Shown here: positions 18,688-28,647 of the stretch, piece by piece | Position numbering within the stretch: position 1 is the stretch's first letter | Layout: each line of letters starts with the position of its first letter | NCBI GenBank assembly: GCA_019634715.1 | Contig: JAHCAU010000003.1 | Location: 62,001-126,000 of the forward strand | DNA: 64,000 nt | Reading direction: 5' to 3' | From: Lysobacter sp. | Lineage (GTDB): Bacteria; Pseudomonadota; Gammaproteobacteria; Xanthomonadales; Xanthomonadaceae | Position numbers and translations under genes: made by a program | The notes under the pieces: generated by a model | Database searches by the model: none | What the model was told of the DNA's origin: nothing | What the model saw: only the letters and a program-made list of their open reading frames with translations

Positions 18688-20166
18688 TCAATGCGCCGAC
18701 GACGCCCCACTTCTGCCGTCCTGATGCACGCCGAGCTTGTCGATCAGCCATTCGGTGGCCTGGTTCATGCCGACCACCGTCACGTCCGCGCCATGCTTGC
18801 GGAACTTCAGCACCACACGATCAAGGGCCGCGACTGCACTGGTGTCCCAGAAGTGGGCGTGGGTGAGGTCGATCACCACCTGCTTCGGTGCGTGCAGGTA
18901 ATCGAAGCTGTTCGCGAACTGGATCGCGGAGGCGAACAGAACCTGGCCTCTCACGACATAGAGGCGGATGCCGTCCACGGTGGACTCGTCGTCGACCCGC
19001 AGCATCGCGCTGGCGCGGCGTGCGAACGAGAGCGCAGTCAGCAGCACGCCCGTCAGCACGCCCTTGGCGAGGTCGTGGGTAGCGACGGTGACGATCACCG
19101 TGCCGATCATGATCAGGTTCGCGGTCTTCGGATGCGTCTTCAGCTCGCGGAAACTCTTCCAGTGGAAGGTGCCGATGCTGACCATGATCATCACCGCCAC
19201 CAGCGCCGCCATCGGAATCCGCGACACCCAGTCCGAGGCGTAGACCACCAGCAGCAACAGCACGACGCCCGCGACCAGGCAGGACAGGCGCCCGCGCCCG
19301 CCGGAAGACACGTTGATCACGGACTGGCCGATCATCGCGCAGCCGGCCATGCCGCCGAACATGCCCGCGACGATGTTCGCGGCGCCCTGACCGGCGCATT
19401 CGCGGCGGCGTTCGGTCGGGGTGTCGGTCATGTCCTCCACGATCTGCGCGGTCATCAGCGATTCCAGCAGACCCACCACGGCCAGCGTTGCCGACACCGG
19501 CAGCAGGATCTTCAGCGTGTCCAGCGTCCACGGGACATCCGGAAGGAAGAACACCGGCAGGCTGTCGGGCAGGTCGCCCATGTCGCCCACGGTGCGGATG
19601 TCCAGACCCAGCCAGATGCTCAGGCCGGTCAGCACGATGATGGCCACCAGCGGCGACGGCACGGCGCGGGTTAGCAGGGGCAGCAGATAGATGATCGCCA
19701 GACCGGCGGCGCACATCGCGTAGACCGTCATCGGCATGCCGATCAGTTCCGGCAACTGCGCCAGGAAGATGAGGATCGCGAGGGCGTTGACGAATCCCAA
19801 CACCACCGAGCGCGAGACGAAGCGCATGAGTGCGTTGAGCCTGAGGACGGCGGCGATGATCTGCAGGATGCCGGCGAGGATGGTCGCGGCCAGCAGGTAC
19901 TGCAGCCCGTGATCCTTCACCAGGTCGACCATCACCAGCGCCATCGCGCCGGTCGCCGCCGAGATCATGCCGGGCCGGCCGCCGGCGATGGCGGTGATCA
20001 CCGCGATGCAGAACGAGGCATAGAGGCCGACCTTGGGGTCGACACCCGCGATGATCGAGAACGCGATCGCTTCGGGGATGAGGGCGAGGGCGACGAGCAG
20101 ACCGGCAAGAACGTCGCCGCGGACGTTACCGACCCACTGCTCGCGCAGCGAATACGTGACGGACAT
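18688..20166 (-). CDS. SulP-family anion transporter with STAS domain
   Basis: This 492-residue inner-membrane protein has about eleven to fourteen hydrophobic segments between residues 15 and 390. The SulP signature region is present ([38 protein letters not shown]). A C-terminal STAS domain covers about residues 400-480 ([20 protein letters not shown]). Members transport sulfate, bicarbonate or other anions, often with sodium. The short spacing and Gly/Ala-rich first segment recall BicA-like bicarbonate carriers, but the substrate cannot be fixed. A GGGAG site lies upstream of the ATG. It is divergent from the chromate transporter gene. Confidence 0.9.
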   Translation of the reverse strand: MSVTYSLREQWVGNVRGDVLAGLLVALALIPEAIAFSIIAGVDPKVGLYASFCIAVITAIAGGRPGMISAATGAMALVMVDLVKDHGLQYLLAATILAGILQIIAAVLRLNALMRFVSRSVVLGFVNALAILIFLAQLPELIGMPMTVYAMCAAGLAIIYLLPLLTRAVPSPLVAIIVLTGLSIWLGLDIRTVGDMGDLPDSLPVFFLPDVPWTLDTLKILLPVSATLAVVGLLESLMTAQIVEDMTDTPTERRRECAGQGAANIVAGMFGGMAGCAMIGQSVINVSSGGRGRLSCLVAGVVLLLLVVYASDWVSRIPMAALVAVMIMVSIGTFHWKSFRELKTHPKTANLIMIGTVIVTVATHDLAKGVLTGVLLTALSFARRASAMLRVDDESTVDGIRLYVVRGQVLFASAIQFANSFDYLHAPKQVVIDLTHAHFWDTSAVAALDRVVLKFRKHGADVTVVGMNQATEWLIDKLGVHQDGRSGASSAH

Positions 20167-20525
20167 GAGAAGACTCCCGCACGCCGGAGATGGCGTGTCG
20201 TGTGCGAAGAAACGAATGCGAAGAAGCGGAGGATGAACCCTTCGGGCCAGCCGTTGGTGCGCTGGTGCAGTCGATGCGAAGCGGAAGGGTCAGGGCGGCG
20301 TCATCTCGGAGGGAATCAGCAGAAAGTGCGAATGGTATTGGATTGCAGCAATGGACTCAAACCGACGGGTCTCCGGGCAGGGGATGCGGGTCCCGGTCTT
20401 GCAGGTACAATCGCGCTGCCCGCGATTGGGGCCGCATGCGACAGGGATGCGAAAAACGTAATGAAAACCGAGGGATTTCAGGCATTCCGCATGTGCACGG
20501 ACACGACCGTAGCCAGGACAAGCCC
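20167..20525. promoter_or_regulatory. Divergent intergenic region, SulP / ChrA
   Basis: There is no supportable gene in these 359 bases. A TACAAT hexamer at 20406-20411 could be a -10 element for the chromate transporter, but no good -35 lies upstream of it. The stretch near 20440-20490 is richer in A than its surroundings. No known riboswitch was recognised. Confidence 0.3.
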
Positions 20526-21896
20526 ATGACGCAGCTTCCGGCACACGAAGAACGCCCGCCCGCCGATGCCGTCGCGGCGCCGGATCGCGTCACGCGCCGC
20601 GAAGCCTTCGCCTTCTGGCTGAAGCTCGGTGTCATCAGCTTCGGTGGTCCGGCCGGGCAGATCGCGATCATGCACAAGGAACTGGTGGAGCGCAGGCGCT
20701 GGATCTCCGAGCGCCGCTTCCTGCATGCGCTGAACTTCTGCATGCTGTTGCCGGGGCCGGAGGCGCAGCAGCTGGCGACCTACATCGGCTGGCTGCTGCA
20801 CCGCACCTGGGGCGGCGTGGTGGCCGGTGCGCTGTTCGTGCTGCCGTCGCTGTTCATCCTGATCGGACTGTCGTGGCTGTACATGGCGCATGGGCAGCAA
20901 CCGATGGTCGCGGGCCTGTTCTACGGCATCAAGCCGGCGGTGACCGCGATCGTGCTGCATGCTGCATACCGCATCGGTGGGCGCACGCTGCACAACCCGT
21001 GGTTGTGGGCGATCGCGTTGGCATCCTTCGCCGCGATCTTCGCGCTGTCCGTGCCGTTTCCGCTGATCGTGGGTGGCGCCGCGGTCGCCGGCTACATCGG
21101 CGGACGAATGGCGCCGCGACATTTCATGGCCGGTGGACATGCCGGTGGCAAGGCCTCGTACGGCCCGGCGTTGATCGACGACGACACGCCCACGCCGGCG
21201 CATGCGCGCTTCCGCTGGAGCCGGTTGCTGCGTGTGGCGGTGGCGGGCGCCCTCCTGTGGGCGGTGCCGATGGTGCTGCTCTGGGCGACCTGCGGCTGGG
21301 ACCACGTGTTCACGCAGATGGCCTGGTTCTTCACCAAGGCCGCACTGCTGACCTTCGGCGGCGCCTATGCGGTGTTGCCCTACGTCTACCAGGGCGCGGT
21401 GACCCATTACGGCTGGCTGTCGCCGACGCAGATGATCGATGGCCTCGCGCTGGGCGAAACCACGCCCGGGCCGCTGATCATGGTCGTCGCGTTCGTGGCG
21501 TTCGCGGGTGCCTGGGGCGTCGCGCCCTTCGGTGCGGATGCAGGCTTCGCGGCCGGTGCGCTCGCGGCGACACTGGTGACCTGGTTCACCTTCCTGCCGT
21601 CCTTCCTCTTCATCCTCGGCGGCGGCCCGTTCGTGGAGTCGACGCACGGCGAACTCCGTCTCACCGCGCCGCTGACCGGCATCACCGCGGCCGTGGTCGG
21701 CGTGATCTTCAACCTGGCGCTGTTCTTCGGATACCACATCTTCTGGCCGGCAGGTTTCGCCGGCGCCTTCGATGTCATTGCGGCCGCGATCGCGCTGGCC
21801 GCGGGCATCGCGCTGTTCGTGTTCAAGCGTGGCGTGCTGGAGGTGATCGCCGCCGCCGCCCTCGTCGGCCTGGTGCTGCGCCTGTCCGGCGCATGA
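20526..21896 (+). CDS. chrA: Chromate transporter, long two-domain form
   Basis: This 456-residue inner-membrane protein has two homologous CHR halves. Each half begins with the family signature: FWLKLGVISFGGPAGQIA near residue 30 and AWFFTKAALLTFGGAYAVLPYV near residue 260. Each half is followed by the LLPGPEAQQLATYIGW-type or GLALGETTPGPLIMVVAFVAF-type helix. ChrA-family proteins export chromate in exchange for protons and can also affect sulfate handling. It stands next to an anion transporter of the SulP family, which may be relevant because chromate enters through sulfate carriers. AGGA lies nine bases before the start. Confidence 0.92.
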   Translation: MTQLPAHEERPPADAVAAPDRVTRREAFAFWLKLGVISFGGPAGQIAIMHKELVERRRWISERRFLHALNFCMLLPGPEAQQLATYIGWLLHRTWGGVVAGALFVLPSLFILIGLSWLYMAHGQQPMVAGLFYGIKPAVTAIVLHAAYRIGGRTLHNPWLWAIALASFAAIFALSVPFPLIVGGAAVAGYIGGRMAPRHFMAGGHAGGKASYGPALIDDDTPTPAHARFRWSRLLRVAVAGALLWAVPMVLLWATCGWDHVFTQMAWFFTKAALLTFGGAYAVLPYVYQGAVTHYGWLSPTQMIDGLALGETTPGPLIMVVAFVAFAGAWGVAPFGADAGFAAGALAATLVTWFTFLPSFLFILGGGPFVESTHGELRLTAPLTGITAAVVGVIFNLALFFGYHIFWPAGFAGAFDVIAAAIALAAGIALFVFKRGVLEVIAAAALVGLVLRLSGA

Positions 21897-21929
21897 TCGC
21901 CGAACGACAGGCGAGCGGATCGTCAGACC

Positions 21930-22823
21930 TCAGTGGGTCGCGGCATCGGCATCCCACGCCCGGATCGCCGCTTCCACCGCATCGATGCCCTTGACGACGG
22001 CATCGGCGTCGACATGTTCGACGGTGTCGTCCGCGCTGTGGATGACCTGCATCACCTTCGGCATCGACGTCGGGGGCTTCCCGCCGAAGACAGCGAGAAT
22101 GTCCGGAATTTCGGCGGCGCCGATCATCGAGTAGGACACCGCCGGCCATCCGGCCTTGAGGAAGGCGAGGTGATCGCTCGGCGGATACCGCGTGCCTGCG
22201 GTGATCTGCAGGCCCTGCGCCTGCGCCGCATCGCGACTGCTGGCGACCAGTGGATGCGCGTCGTCGGGCGTCATCATCCACAGGCTGTCGCCCCAGCCGA
22301 ACACGTCGAAATTCACGTAGAGCGCGGGCTTCTCGCGCTGCTGCGCGATGTAGGCCGCCGCACCACGCAGTCCTTCCTCTTCCAGGTCCCAGAACGCGAC
22401 CTGCACGCGATGGCCTTGCAGCGGTTGCGCGCGGAAGCGTTCGGCAAGCGCCAGTGCGACCGCGCTGCCCGATGCGTTGTCGGTGGCGCCGCGTCCTGCG
22501 CTGACGCGGTCCGAATGCGCGCCGATCAGCAGCATCGGCTGCGCAGGATCGCCGCTGACCTCGGCGATCAGGTTCTCGCCCGTGATCTCGCCGTAGGCGA
22601 AGGTCTGCACGTCCACGGCCATGCCGGTCGACGCGAGCCGCTCGCGCAGGTGAGCGCGGCGCCCGGCATTGTCCTCGGCGGACGCCATGCCCGCGACATC
22701 GGCTTGCCATGTCGTTGCCGGCGTGGATGCCGTCTGCGGCGCGTCCTGCGCGAGTGCGGCGCCGGCGAACAGCAGGGCGGCGAAGGCCAGGGGCGCGCGA
22801 CGGACGGACGAGGGCAGGGACAT
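21930..22823 (-). CDS. Exported M28-family metallopeptidase
   Basis: The 297-residue product has a signal peptide (PLAFAALLFAGAALAQ) and an M28 zinc aminopeptidase domain. The metal-ligand pattern is H in LIGAHSDRV, D in ATDNASGSAV, the E-E pair in DLEEEGLRGA, D in VNFDVFGWG and a late H in VIHSADDT. It should trim peptides in the periplasm or outside. GGAG lies eight bases before the ATG at 22823, which excludes longer in-frame starts. It is divergent from the response-regulator gene. Confidence 0.9.
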   Translation of the reverse strand: MSLPSSVRRAPLAFAALLFAGAALAQDAPQTASTPATTWQADVAGMASAEDNAGRRAHLRERLASTGMAVDVQTFAYGEITGENLIAEVSGDPAQPMLLIGAHSDRVSAGRGATDNASGSAVALALAERFRAQPLQGHRVQVAFWDLEEEGLRGAAAYIAQQREKPALYVNFDVFGWGDSLWMMTPDDAHPLVASSRDAAQAQGLQITAGTRYPPSDHLAFLKAGWPAVSYSMIGAAEIPDILAVFGGKPPTSMPKVMQVIHSADDTVEHVDADAVVKGIDAVEAAIRAWDADAATH

Positions 22824-22994
22824 GGTGGCGCTCCGGAGACGAAGGCTCGATGGTGCCAGACCGGCCGGCAGGACGGTCATGCCGGAAGTCATCGGGTCGG
22901 GTTTTTCCTACACGGTGGCGCGTGGAATCCCGCTTGTCCCGCGGACGGCCCGCACCTAGTCTGTGCGCCGGACGAACCGATGGAAGCCAAGGGA

Positions 22995-23642
22995 ATGACG
23001 ATCCGCGTATTTCTGCTCGACGACCACGCGCTGGTGCGCGCTGGCCTGCGCATGATGTTGTCCAGCGAGACCGACATCGAAGTGATCGGCGAGGTCGACA
23101 ACGGCGAAACCGCGCTGCCGATGATCCGCAAGCTGAAACCCGATGTGGTGCTGTGCGACCTGCATCTGCCCGGCATCAGCGGACTCGAGGTGACCGAACG
23201 CATCGTCAAGGGCGATTACGGCTGCCGCGTGGTCGTGGTATCGGTGCTGGAGAATGGGCCGATGCCCAAGCGGCTGATCGAAGCCGGCGCGTCGGGCTAC
23301 GTCGGCAAGGCCGGCGATGCGGCGGAACTGCTGCGTGCGGTGCGCGACGTGTCGCGAGGCAAGCGCTATCTCGCCAACGGCATCGCGCAGCATCTTGCGC
23401 TGTCGGGGCTTGGCGGCGAAGCCTCGCCGTTCGATGCCTTGTCGCCGCGCGAGCTGGAAGTGGCGATGCTGATGGTGCAGGGCATCCGCCAGGAAGACAT
23501 CGCGCGACGGCTGAGCCTCAGCGCGAAGACGGTGAACACGCACAAGGCGCGTCTGTTCGAGAAACTCGGGATACAGGACAGCATCGCACTGGCGCGGCTG
23601 TCCACCCAATACGGCTTGAGCGACCCCGCGCGCGCCGTGTGA
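22995..23642 (+). CDS. LuxR-type response regulator, GacA/UvrY-like
   Basis: The 215-residue protein has a receiver domain with the acidic pair D9-D10 (LLDDHALVRAG), phospho-acceptor D55 (VVLCDLHLPG) and the conserved K in YVGKAGDAAEL. A LuxR helix-turn-helix closes it (LSPRELEVAMLMVQGIRQEDIARRLSLSAKTVNTHKARLFEKL). Order and length match GacA/UvrY regulators of small regulatory RNAs. The paired sensor kinase is not in the window. Two starts are possible: ATG 22995 gives the usual GacA N-terminus, whereas ATG 22980 has a better-spaced GGA. Confidence 0.9.
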   Translation: MTIRVFLLDDHALVRAGLRMMLSSETDIEVIGEVDNGETALPMIRKLKPDVVLCDLHLPGISGLEVTERIVKGDYGCRVVVVSVLENGPMPKRLIEAGASGYVGKAGDAAELLRAVRDVSRGKRYLANGIAQHLALSGLGGEASPFDALSPRELEVAMLMVQGIRQEDIARRLSLSAKTVNTHKARLFEKLGIQDSIALARLSTQYGLSDPARAV

Positions 23643-23653
23643 CGCGCGCGGGG
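23624..23653 (+). terminator. Hairpin across the response-regulator stop codon
   Basis: An exact 11-bp inverted repeat CCCCGCGCGCG / CGCGCGCGGGG brackets the stop codon with an eight-base loop. There is no T-run, so it may act as a factor-dependent terminator or protect the mRNA end. It lies between two convergent genes. Confidence 0.5.
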
Positions 23654-23682
23654 CGATGCATCAGCCGGGAATCAGCCGGAGA

Positions 23683-26600
23683 TCAGGCCTTCGGCGCGTC
23701 GTCGTCGCGCTTGGGCTCTGCGGCGGCGGGCTGCGCATCGAACAGCGGCAGGCCGACGCCGTACTGCGGCGCCGCGATGTCGCGGGCCAGTTCGGCGGCG
23801 ACTTCCGGCGCGGCGACCGTCACGTCGGGCGTTGCGGGCGCTTCGGCGGCAGCGGATGCAACCTGCGCGACAGCGGCCGCGTCGGCCGGCGTCGCGTCGA
23901 TGGCAGCCGTCTCGATCGCAGCGCTGCCGATCGTCGCGGCATCCGCCACCGTTTCGACCACGGTCGGTTCCACGACGGCGGTTTCGACAGCAGCAGGCTC
24001 CACAACGGCAGGCTCCACGACCGTCGTTTCCACGACTGCAGGCTCGGCGGCCGGCGTTTCGATTACCGGCAGTTCGACGATGCCCGTATCCGACGGCATC
24101 GGGGCATCGACGGGCATGTCGACGGCAGCGGCTTCGGCAGGCGCGACGTCGATCGAAGGCGCTGCGGCGCCGGTGTCGGCGGCGACGGGTGCAGGCGTTT
24201 CGACCGACTCGGGCGAGACGGCGCCGGCATCGGCGTCCGCGCTGCGGACGACCGGCGTCGGCATGTCCTCAGCCACGGCGATCGATGCGGCGACCGCAGC
24301 GACGGCGATCGGCGCGACGGCCGTTGCCGACGTGTCCTTCGCTGTGGCCGGTGCGGCCGGTGCGGCGGTCTGCGGTGTCGGCAGGTCGTCGAAATCGAAT
24401 TCCGGCTGGCTGCGGTCGACGGTGACCGGCGGCGCATCGTCACCGGCGATCACGTCATCGCCCAGCGTCTCGGCGGCGGCAGTCTCGCCGTTGCCGCGAC
24501 GACGGCGTCGGCCACCGCGTCGGCCGCGACGGCGACGCCCGCCGTTGGCGTCATCGCTGCCGTCGCCAGCGGCGTCGACATCGTTCTCGTCGAGCGGTGC
24601 CAGCGTGTCGAGGCGTTCGCTGTCCTCGGACTTCGCGACCGGCGCCGGTACGACGGCAGACGTCGCCACCGATGCGGCGAGCGCATCCACCACCGGTGCG
24701 ATGGCCTGCGGCTTCAGGACTTCGGCCGGCTGCGGCTGCGCACGCTCTTCGCGGCGCGGCTGCTGCGCCTGCGCCTGGCGCGGCTCGCTGCCCTGCGCCT
24801 TCTGTCCCTGCGCATTGTCCTGCTGCTTGTCCTGCGGCGGGCGCTGCGCGTTCTGCTTCTGCGGCTGGTCCGACTGCGGCGCCTTCTGCTTCTGCGGCTG
24901 CGGGTTGTTCTGCTGCGGCTTCTGCGCGACGTTGGCCTGCTTCTGCGGACCACCCTGCGCCTGACCTTGCTGCGGATTGCGGCCCTGCTCGCTGCGACGC
25001 GTGTCGTCGCGGCGCTCGTCGCGCCGCTGCTGACCCTTCGGGCCGCGCTGATCACGGCGCTGGTCGCGGTCGCGGCGCTGGTCGCCGTTGCGCTCGTTGC
25101 GGCCCTGGCCGGCGTTCTGGCCCTGCTTCGGGCGCGCGGGGGCGGCCTGCGGCTGCGGTTCGCCACCGAACAGGCCCTTCAGCCAGCCCATCAGGCCACC
25201 GGACTTCGCGACCGGCGCCGGCTGTGCGGCCGGAGCCGGGGCAGGCGCGGGAGCGGGCGCCTGCTGCGGACGCGGCTGTTCCTCGCGTTCTTCGCGCAGC
25301 GGGGCCGGGCGATCGGGCTTGACGTTGGTCACCGCGAACGGCGGCGGGATGTTCAGGTTCGCCTTGGTCAGCGCGATCGTCGCCAGCTTGCGCGGCGTGC
25401 CGCGCTGGTAACTCGGCTTCGAGGTTTCCTCGCTCAGCTCGTTCTCGCGGATGCGCGTGACTTCGTAATGCGGGGTGTGCAGGGATTCGTCGGCGACGAT
25501 CACGATCGGCGCGTCATGGCGCTTCTCGATCTCGCTCAGCGCACGGCGCTTCTCGTTGAGCAGGTAGTTGGCGATCTCCACCGGCGCCTGCACCAGCACC
25601 TGGCCGGTGTTGTCCTTCATCGCGTGCTCTTCGGCGAGGCGGATGATCGACAGCGACAGCGATTCGATGCTGCGCATGCGGCCATGGCCGTCGCAGCGCG
25701 GGCACACCAGCTGGCTCGACTCGCCGAGGCTGGGGCGCAGGCGCTGGCGCGACATTTCCATCAGGCCGAACTTCGAGATGCGGCCGAGCTGGACGCGGGC
25801 GCGGTCGTGCTTGAGCGCCTGGGCCAGGCGGTTCTCGACCTCGCGCTGGTGCTTGTTCGAATTCATGTCGATGAAGTCGATCACGACCAGGCCGCCGAGG
25901 TCGCGCAGGCGCATCTGCCGCGCCACTTCCTCGGCCGCTTCGAGATTGGTGTTGAACGCGGTTTCCTCGATGTCGCCGCCCTTGGTGGCGCGCGAGGAAT
26001 TCACGTCGACCGCGGTCAGCGCTTCGGTCTGGTCGATCACCAGCGAGCCACCCGACGGCAGGCGCACCGAGCGCTCGTAGGCGTTCTCGATCTGCGATTC
26101 GATCTGGAAGCGGTTGAACAGCGGGGTGTCGTCGGTGTAGTGCTTGAGCTTGCGCAGGTTGTGAGGCATCACCTGCTCGACGAAATCGCGGGCCTCGGCG
26201 TACATCTCCGGGGTGTCGACCAGGATCTCGCCGATGTCGGCGCGCATGTAGTCGCGCAGGGCGCGGATGATCAGGCGCGATTCCTGGTAGATCGGCAGCG
26301 GCGAGGATTTCTTCAGCGCGGCCTCGGTGATCGCCTTCCACACGCTCAGCAGGTAATCGAGGTCCCACTGCAACTCCTCGGCGTCTCGGCCGACACCGGC
26401 GGTGCGGATGATCACGCCCATGTCGTCGGGGATCTGCAGCACGTCCATCGCCGCCTTCAGCGCAGCGCGGTCGTCGCCCTCGATCCGGCGCGAGACGCCG
26501 CCGGCGGTGGGCGAGTTGGGCATCAGCACCATGTAGCGGCCGGCCAGCGAGATGAACGTGGTCAGGGCCGCGCCCTTGTTGCCGCGCTCTTCCTTGTCGA

Positions 26601-26907
26601 CCTGGACCACGATTTCCTGGCCCTCGCGCAGCAGTTCCTTGATGCCGGCCTTGTGGTGGTCCACGCCGGACTGGAAGTAATCGCGCGAGATTTCCTTCAA
26701 CGGCAGGAAGCCGTGGCGCTCGCCGCCGTATTCGACGAAGGCCGCTTCGAGCGAAGGTTCGAGCCGGGTGATACGGCCCTTGTAGATGTTGGACTTCTTC
26801 TGTTCCTTCGACGGCCGTTCGATGTCGATGTCGTACAGGTTCTGGCCGTCGACGATCGCGACGCGCAGTTCTTCCGCCTGCGTCGCGTTGATGAGCATGC
26901 GTTTCAT
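23683..26907 (-). CDS. rne: Ribonuclease E
   Basis: This 1074-residue endoribonuclease is the core of the RNA degradosome. The N-terminal half starts [21 protein letters not shown] and has the S1 domain ([22 protein letters not shown]). The catalytic aspartates are in AVDVNSS and [21 protein letters not shown], and the Zn-link cysteines in CPRCDGHGR. The C-terminal half (from about residue 520) is low in complexity: an arginine/glutamine-rich RNA-binding stretch, then a Q/N/K-rich part, an acidic VDAAGD patch and a long Ala/Val/Pro/Thr tail with repeats such as [18 protein letters not shown]. The gene is divergent from rluC, with 628 bp between the start codons. Confidence 0.97.
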   Translation of the reverse strand: MKRMLINATQAEELRVAIVDGQNLYDIDIERPSKEQKKSNIYKGRITRLEPSLEAAFVEYGGERHGFLPLKEISRDYFQSGVDHHKAGIKELLREGQEIVVQVDKEERGNKGAALTTFISLAGRYMVLMPNSPTAGGVSRRIEGDDRAALKAAMDVLQIPDDMGVIIRTAGVGRDAEELQWDLDYLLSVWKAITEAALKKSSPLPIYQESRLIIRALRDYMRADIGEILVDTPEMYAEARDFVEQVMPHNLRKLKHYTDDTPLFNRFQIESQIENAYERSVRLPSGGSLVIDQTEALTAVDVNSSRATKGGDIEETAFNTNLEAAEEVARQMRLRDLGGLVVIDFIDMNSNKHQREVENRLAQALKHDRARVQLGRISKFGLMEMSRQRLRPSLGESSQLVCPRCDGHGRMRSIESLSLSIIRLAEEHAMKDNTGQVLVQAPVEIANYLLNEKRRALSEIEKRHDAPIVIVADESLHTPHYEVTRIRENELSEETSKPSYQRGTPRKLATIALTKANLNIPPPFAVTNVKPDRPAPLREEREEQPRPQQAPAPAPAPAPAAQPAPVAKSGGLMGWLKGLFGGEPQPQAAPARPKQGQNAGQGRNERNGDQRRDRDQRRDQRGPKGQQRRDERRDDTRRSEQGRNPQQGQAQGGPQKQANVAQKPQQNNPQPQKQKAPQSDQPQKQNAQRPPQDKQQDNAQGQKAQGSEPRQAQAQQPRREERAQPQPAEVLKPQAIAPVVDALAASVATSAVVPAPVAKSEDSERLDTLAPLDENDVDAAGDGSDDANGGRRRRGRRGGRRRRRGNGETAAAETLGDDVIAGDDAPPVTVDRSQPEFDFDDLPTPQTAAPAAPATAKDTSATAVAPIAVAAVAASIAVAEDMPTPVVRSADADAGAVSPESVETPAPVAADTGAAAPSIDVAPAEAAAVDMPVDAPMPSDTGIVELPVIETPAAEPAVVETTVVEPAVVEPAAVETAVVEPTVVETVADAATIGSAAIETAAIDATPADAAAVAQVASAAAEAPATPDVTVAAPEVAAELARDIAAPQYGVGLPLFDAQPAAAEPKRDDDAPKA

Positions 26908-27535
26908 TGTCTTGCGTTCCTCGCGCGCTCGCCCCGCACGTGTCAGTCGACAGCGGTGCGGATGCGCGGAACGCCGGCGGCGTGTCGCCTGGAGCAGACC
27001 TTCGGCCGGCGTCGGCGGCACGGCATGGATGTTGTCGCACGCTGACGACCCGGGTCCCGCAGGCGCGGTACGGCGGGCCGACGCACCGCGCGCGGAAGCG
27101 CGGTGCCGGCGACAACATCCTTGTCGGGTTCGCTCGGGCCGCCCGGTGGCTTTCGCTCCGGCGACCCGTCGACGCAAATGGCGGTGGGGTTCTTCCAGCG
27201 CTTCGACACCACGGCGGACCGCGGGAGCGCTTGTTGTGCATGAAGCTAGTGTTGCCGGGCCGGCGGCCTGTTCCATTCGCGCCTTCGGCGCGAGGGTACG
27301 GCCACGCGGGACGTGTTCAGCCCAGGTGCGCAAGGCACCCGGCGATAACCGGGAATGCCGTGGAGCCGCTAACATGGCCGCCCCGAGGACGGTGGTCGCG
27401 CACTGCATCGGATATCGCGGGGGAGGTGGGCTTTCGGCCCGCTGGAACGACCGGCCGGGGTTGCGGCAGGTCACCAACTCCTTAGCGAAATCAAACCCTT
27501 ATATCGCGCAACGAGTGTAGCAGATCACGATCCTG
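26908..27535. promoter_or_regulatory. Long rne leader and divergent rne/rluC promoter region
   Basis: No gene could be supported in these 628 bases. Most of it is probably the 5' untranslated leader of rne, which in E. coli is also several hundred bases long and mediates autoregulation by RNase E. The only A/T-rich part is 27480-27525, close to rluC (containing CTTATATCGCG, and TACACT on the minus strand), so the rne promoter is likely there. That would give a leader of roughly 580-600 bases. Confidence 0.45.
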
Positions 27536-28528
27536 ATGGCCTCATCCGATTCGCCACGGCACGACCCTTCCCAGCGACCCGGCGGCCAGGTCCGCCTCGT
27601 CCGCGTGTCCGACGACCGCGCCGGCCAGCGGCTGGACAATTTCCTCCTCGGGCAACTCAAGGGCGCGCCCAAGTCATTGATCTACAAGATCGTACGCAGC
27701 GGCCAGGTGCGCGTGAACGGCGGTCGGGCCAAGGCCGAGACGCGGCTGGAGGGCGGCGACGAGGTGCGCATCCCGCCGGTTCGGCTGGCCGAAGCCGGCG
27801 AGAAGACCCCGCCCCCCAAGGGCCTGCTGGCGGCGATGGAGGCGAGCATCGTCTTCGAGGACGCCAGGCTGCTGGCGATCAACAAGCCGTCCGGGCTGGC
27901 CAGCCACGGCGGCAGCGGGATCAGCCATGGCGCGATCGAGACCCTGCGCGCCCTGCGCCCGCGGGAGTCGCTGGAACTGGTCCACCGGCTCGATCGCGAC
28001 ACTTCGGGCCTGCTGGTCGTCGCCAAGAAGCGCTCGGCGCTGACCGAACTGCAGGCGCTGATGCGCGAGAACGACGCCGACGAAGGCCGCGGCATCGCCA
28101 AGCGCTATCTCGCCCTGCTGGTCGGGCGCATGCCCGACGGCATCATGACCGTCGATGCGCCGCTGCACATCGGCCTGCGCCAGGGCGGCGAGCGTCACGT
28201 GCAGATCCACCCGAACGGCAAGCCTTCGCTGAGCCATTTCCGCGTGCTGGAACGGCGCGGCGGACATTCCTATTGCGAAGTGCGGATCGAGACCGGCCGT
28301 ACGCACCAGATCCGCGTCCACGCCCAGCACATCGGCCATGCCGTCGCCGGCGACGACAAGTACGGCGGCCCCGACATCAACAAGCGCCTGCGCGAGCAGA
28401 TCGGCCTCAAGCGCCTGTTCCTGCACGCCGCCTCGCTCGAATTCGCCCTCGACGACGGCCGCGTGCCGTATCTGCTCGATGCGCCGCTGGCGCCGGAACT
28501 GGTGGATGTACTGGATCGGTTGGGCTGA
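27536..28528 (+). CDS. rluC: 23S rRNA pseudouridine synthase C
   Basis: This 330-residue enzyme isomerises uridines 955, 2504 and 2580 (E. coli numbering) of 23S rRNA. An S4 RNA-binding domain covers about residues 24-90 (RLDNFLLGQLKGAPKSLIYKIVRSGQVRVN). The catalytic Asp153 lies in HRLDRDTSGLLVVAKK, and the RluA-family segment ETGRTHQIRVHAQHIGHAVAGD follows. Position opposite rne is the same as in E. coli and Xanthomonas. Confidence 0.96.
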   Translation: MASSDSPRHDPSQRPGGQVRLVRVSDDRAGQRLDNFLLGQLKGAPKSLIYKIVRSGQVRVNGGRAKAETRLEGGDEVRIPPVRLAEAGEKTPPPKGLLAAMEASIVFEDARLLAINKPSGLASHGGSGISHGAIETLRALRPRESLELVHRLDRDTSGLLVVAKKRSALTELQALMRENDADEGRGIAKRYLALLVGRMPDGIMTVDAPLHIGLRQGGERHVQIHPNGKPSLSHFRVLERRGGHSYCEVRIETGRTHQIRVHAQHIGHAVAGDDKYGGPDINKRLREQIGLKRLFLHAASLEFALDDGRVPYLLDAPLAPELVDVLDRLG

Positions 28529-28583
28529 CGACCGGGTACGGGGATCACTTGGCGCCGGTTCCCCTATCGGGGATGATGTGGAC

Positions 28584-28614
28584 AGGCGCGCGCGATGGGG
28601 ATCGCGGCGCGCCT
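28584..28614 (+). terminator. Possible terminator hairpin after rluC
   Basis: AGGCGCGCGCGAT and ATCGCGGCGCGCCT pair around a GGGG loop with a single bulged base. It lies between rluC and the next gene, so it could end rluC or be the leader of the following mRNA. No T-run follows. Confidence 0.4.
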
Positions 28615-28647
28615 CTACTAATTACTCAGCACAGGGGATCCACTCGC

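Noticed and set aside
20406..20411. A firm promoter call for the chromate transporter
   Set aside because: TACAAT stands alone; the hexamer at -35 distance does not resemble the consensus.
23656..27045. An 1129-codon plus-strand frame antisense to rne
   Set aside because: It is a GC-driven shadow: Arg/Gly/Leu-rich without domains, while rne on the other strand is unmistakable.
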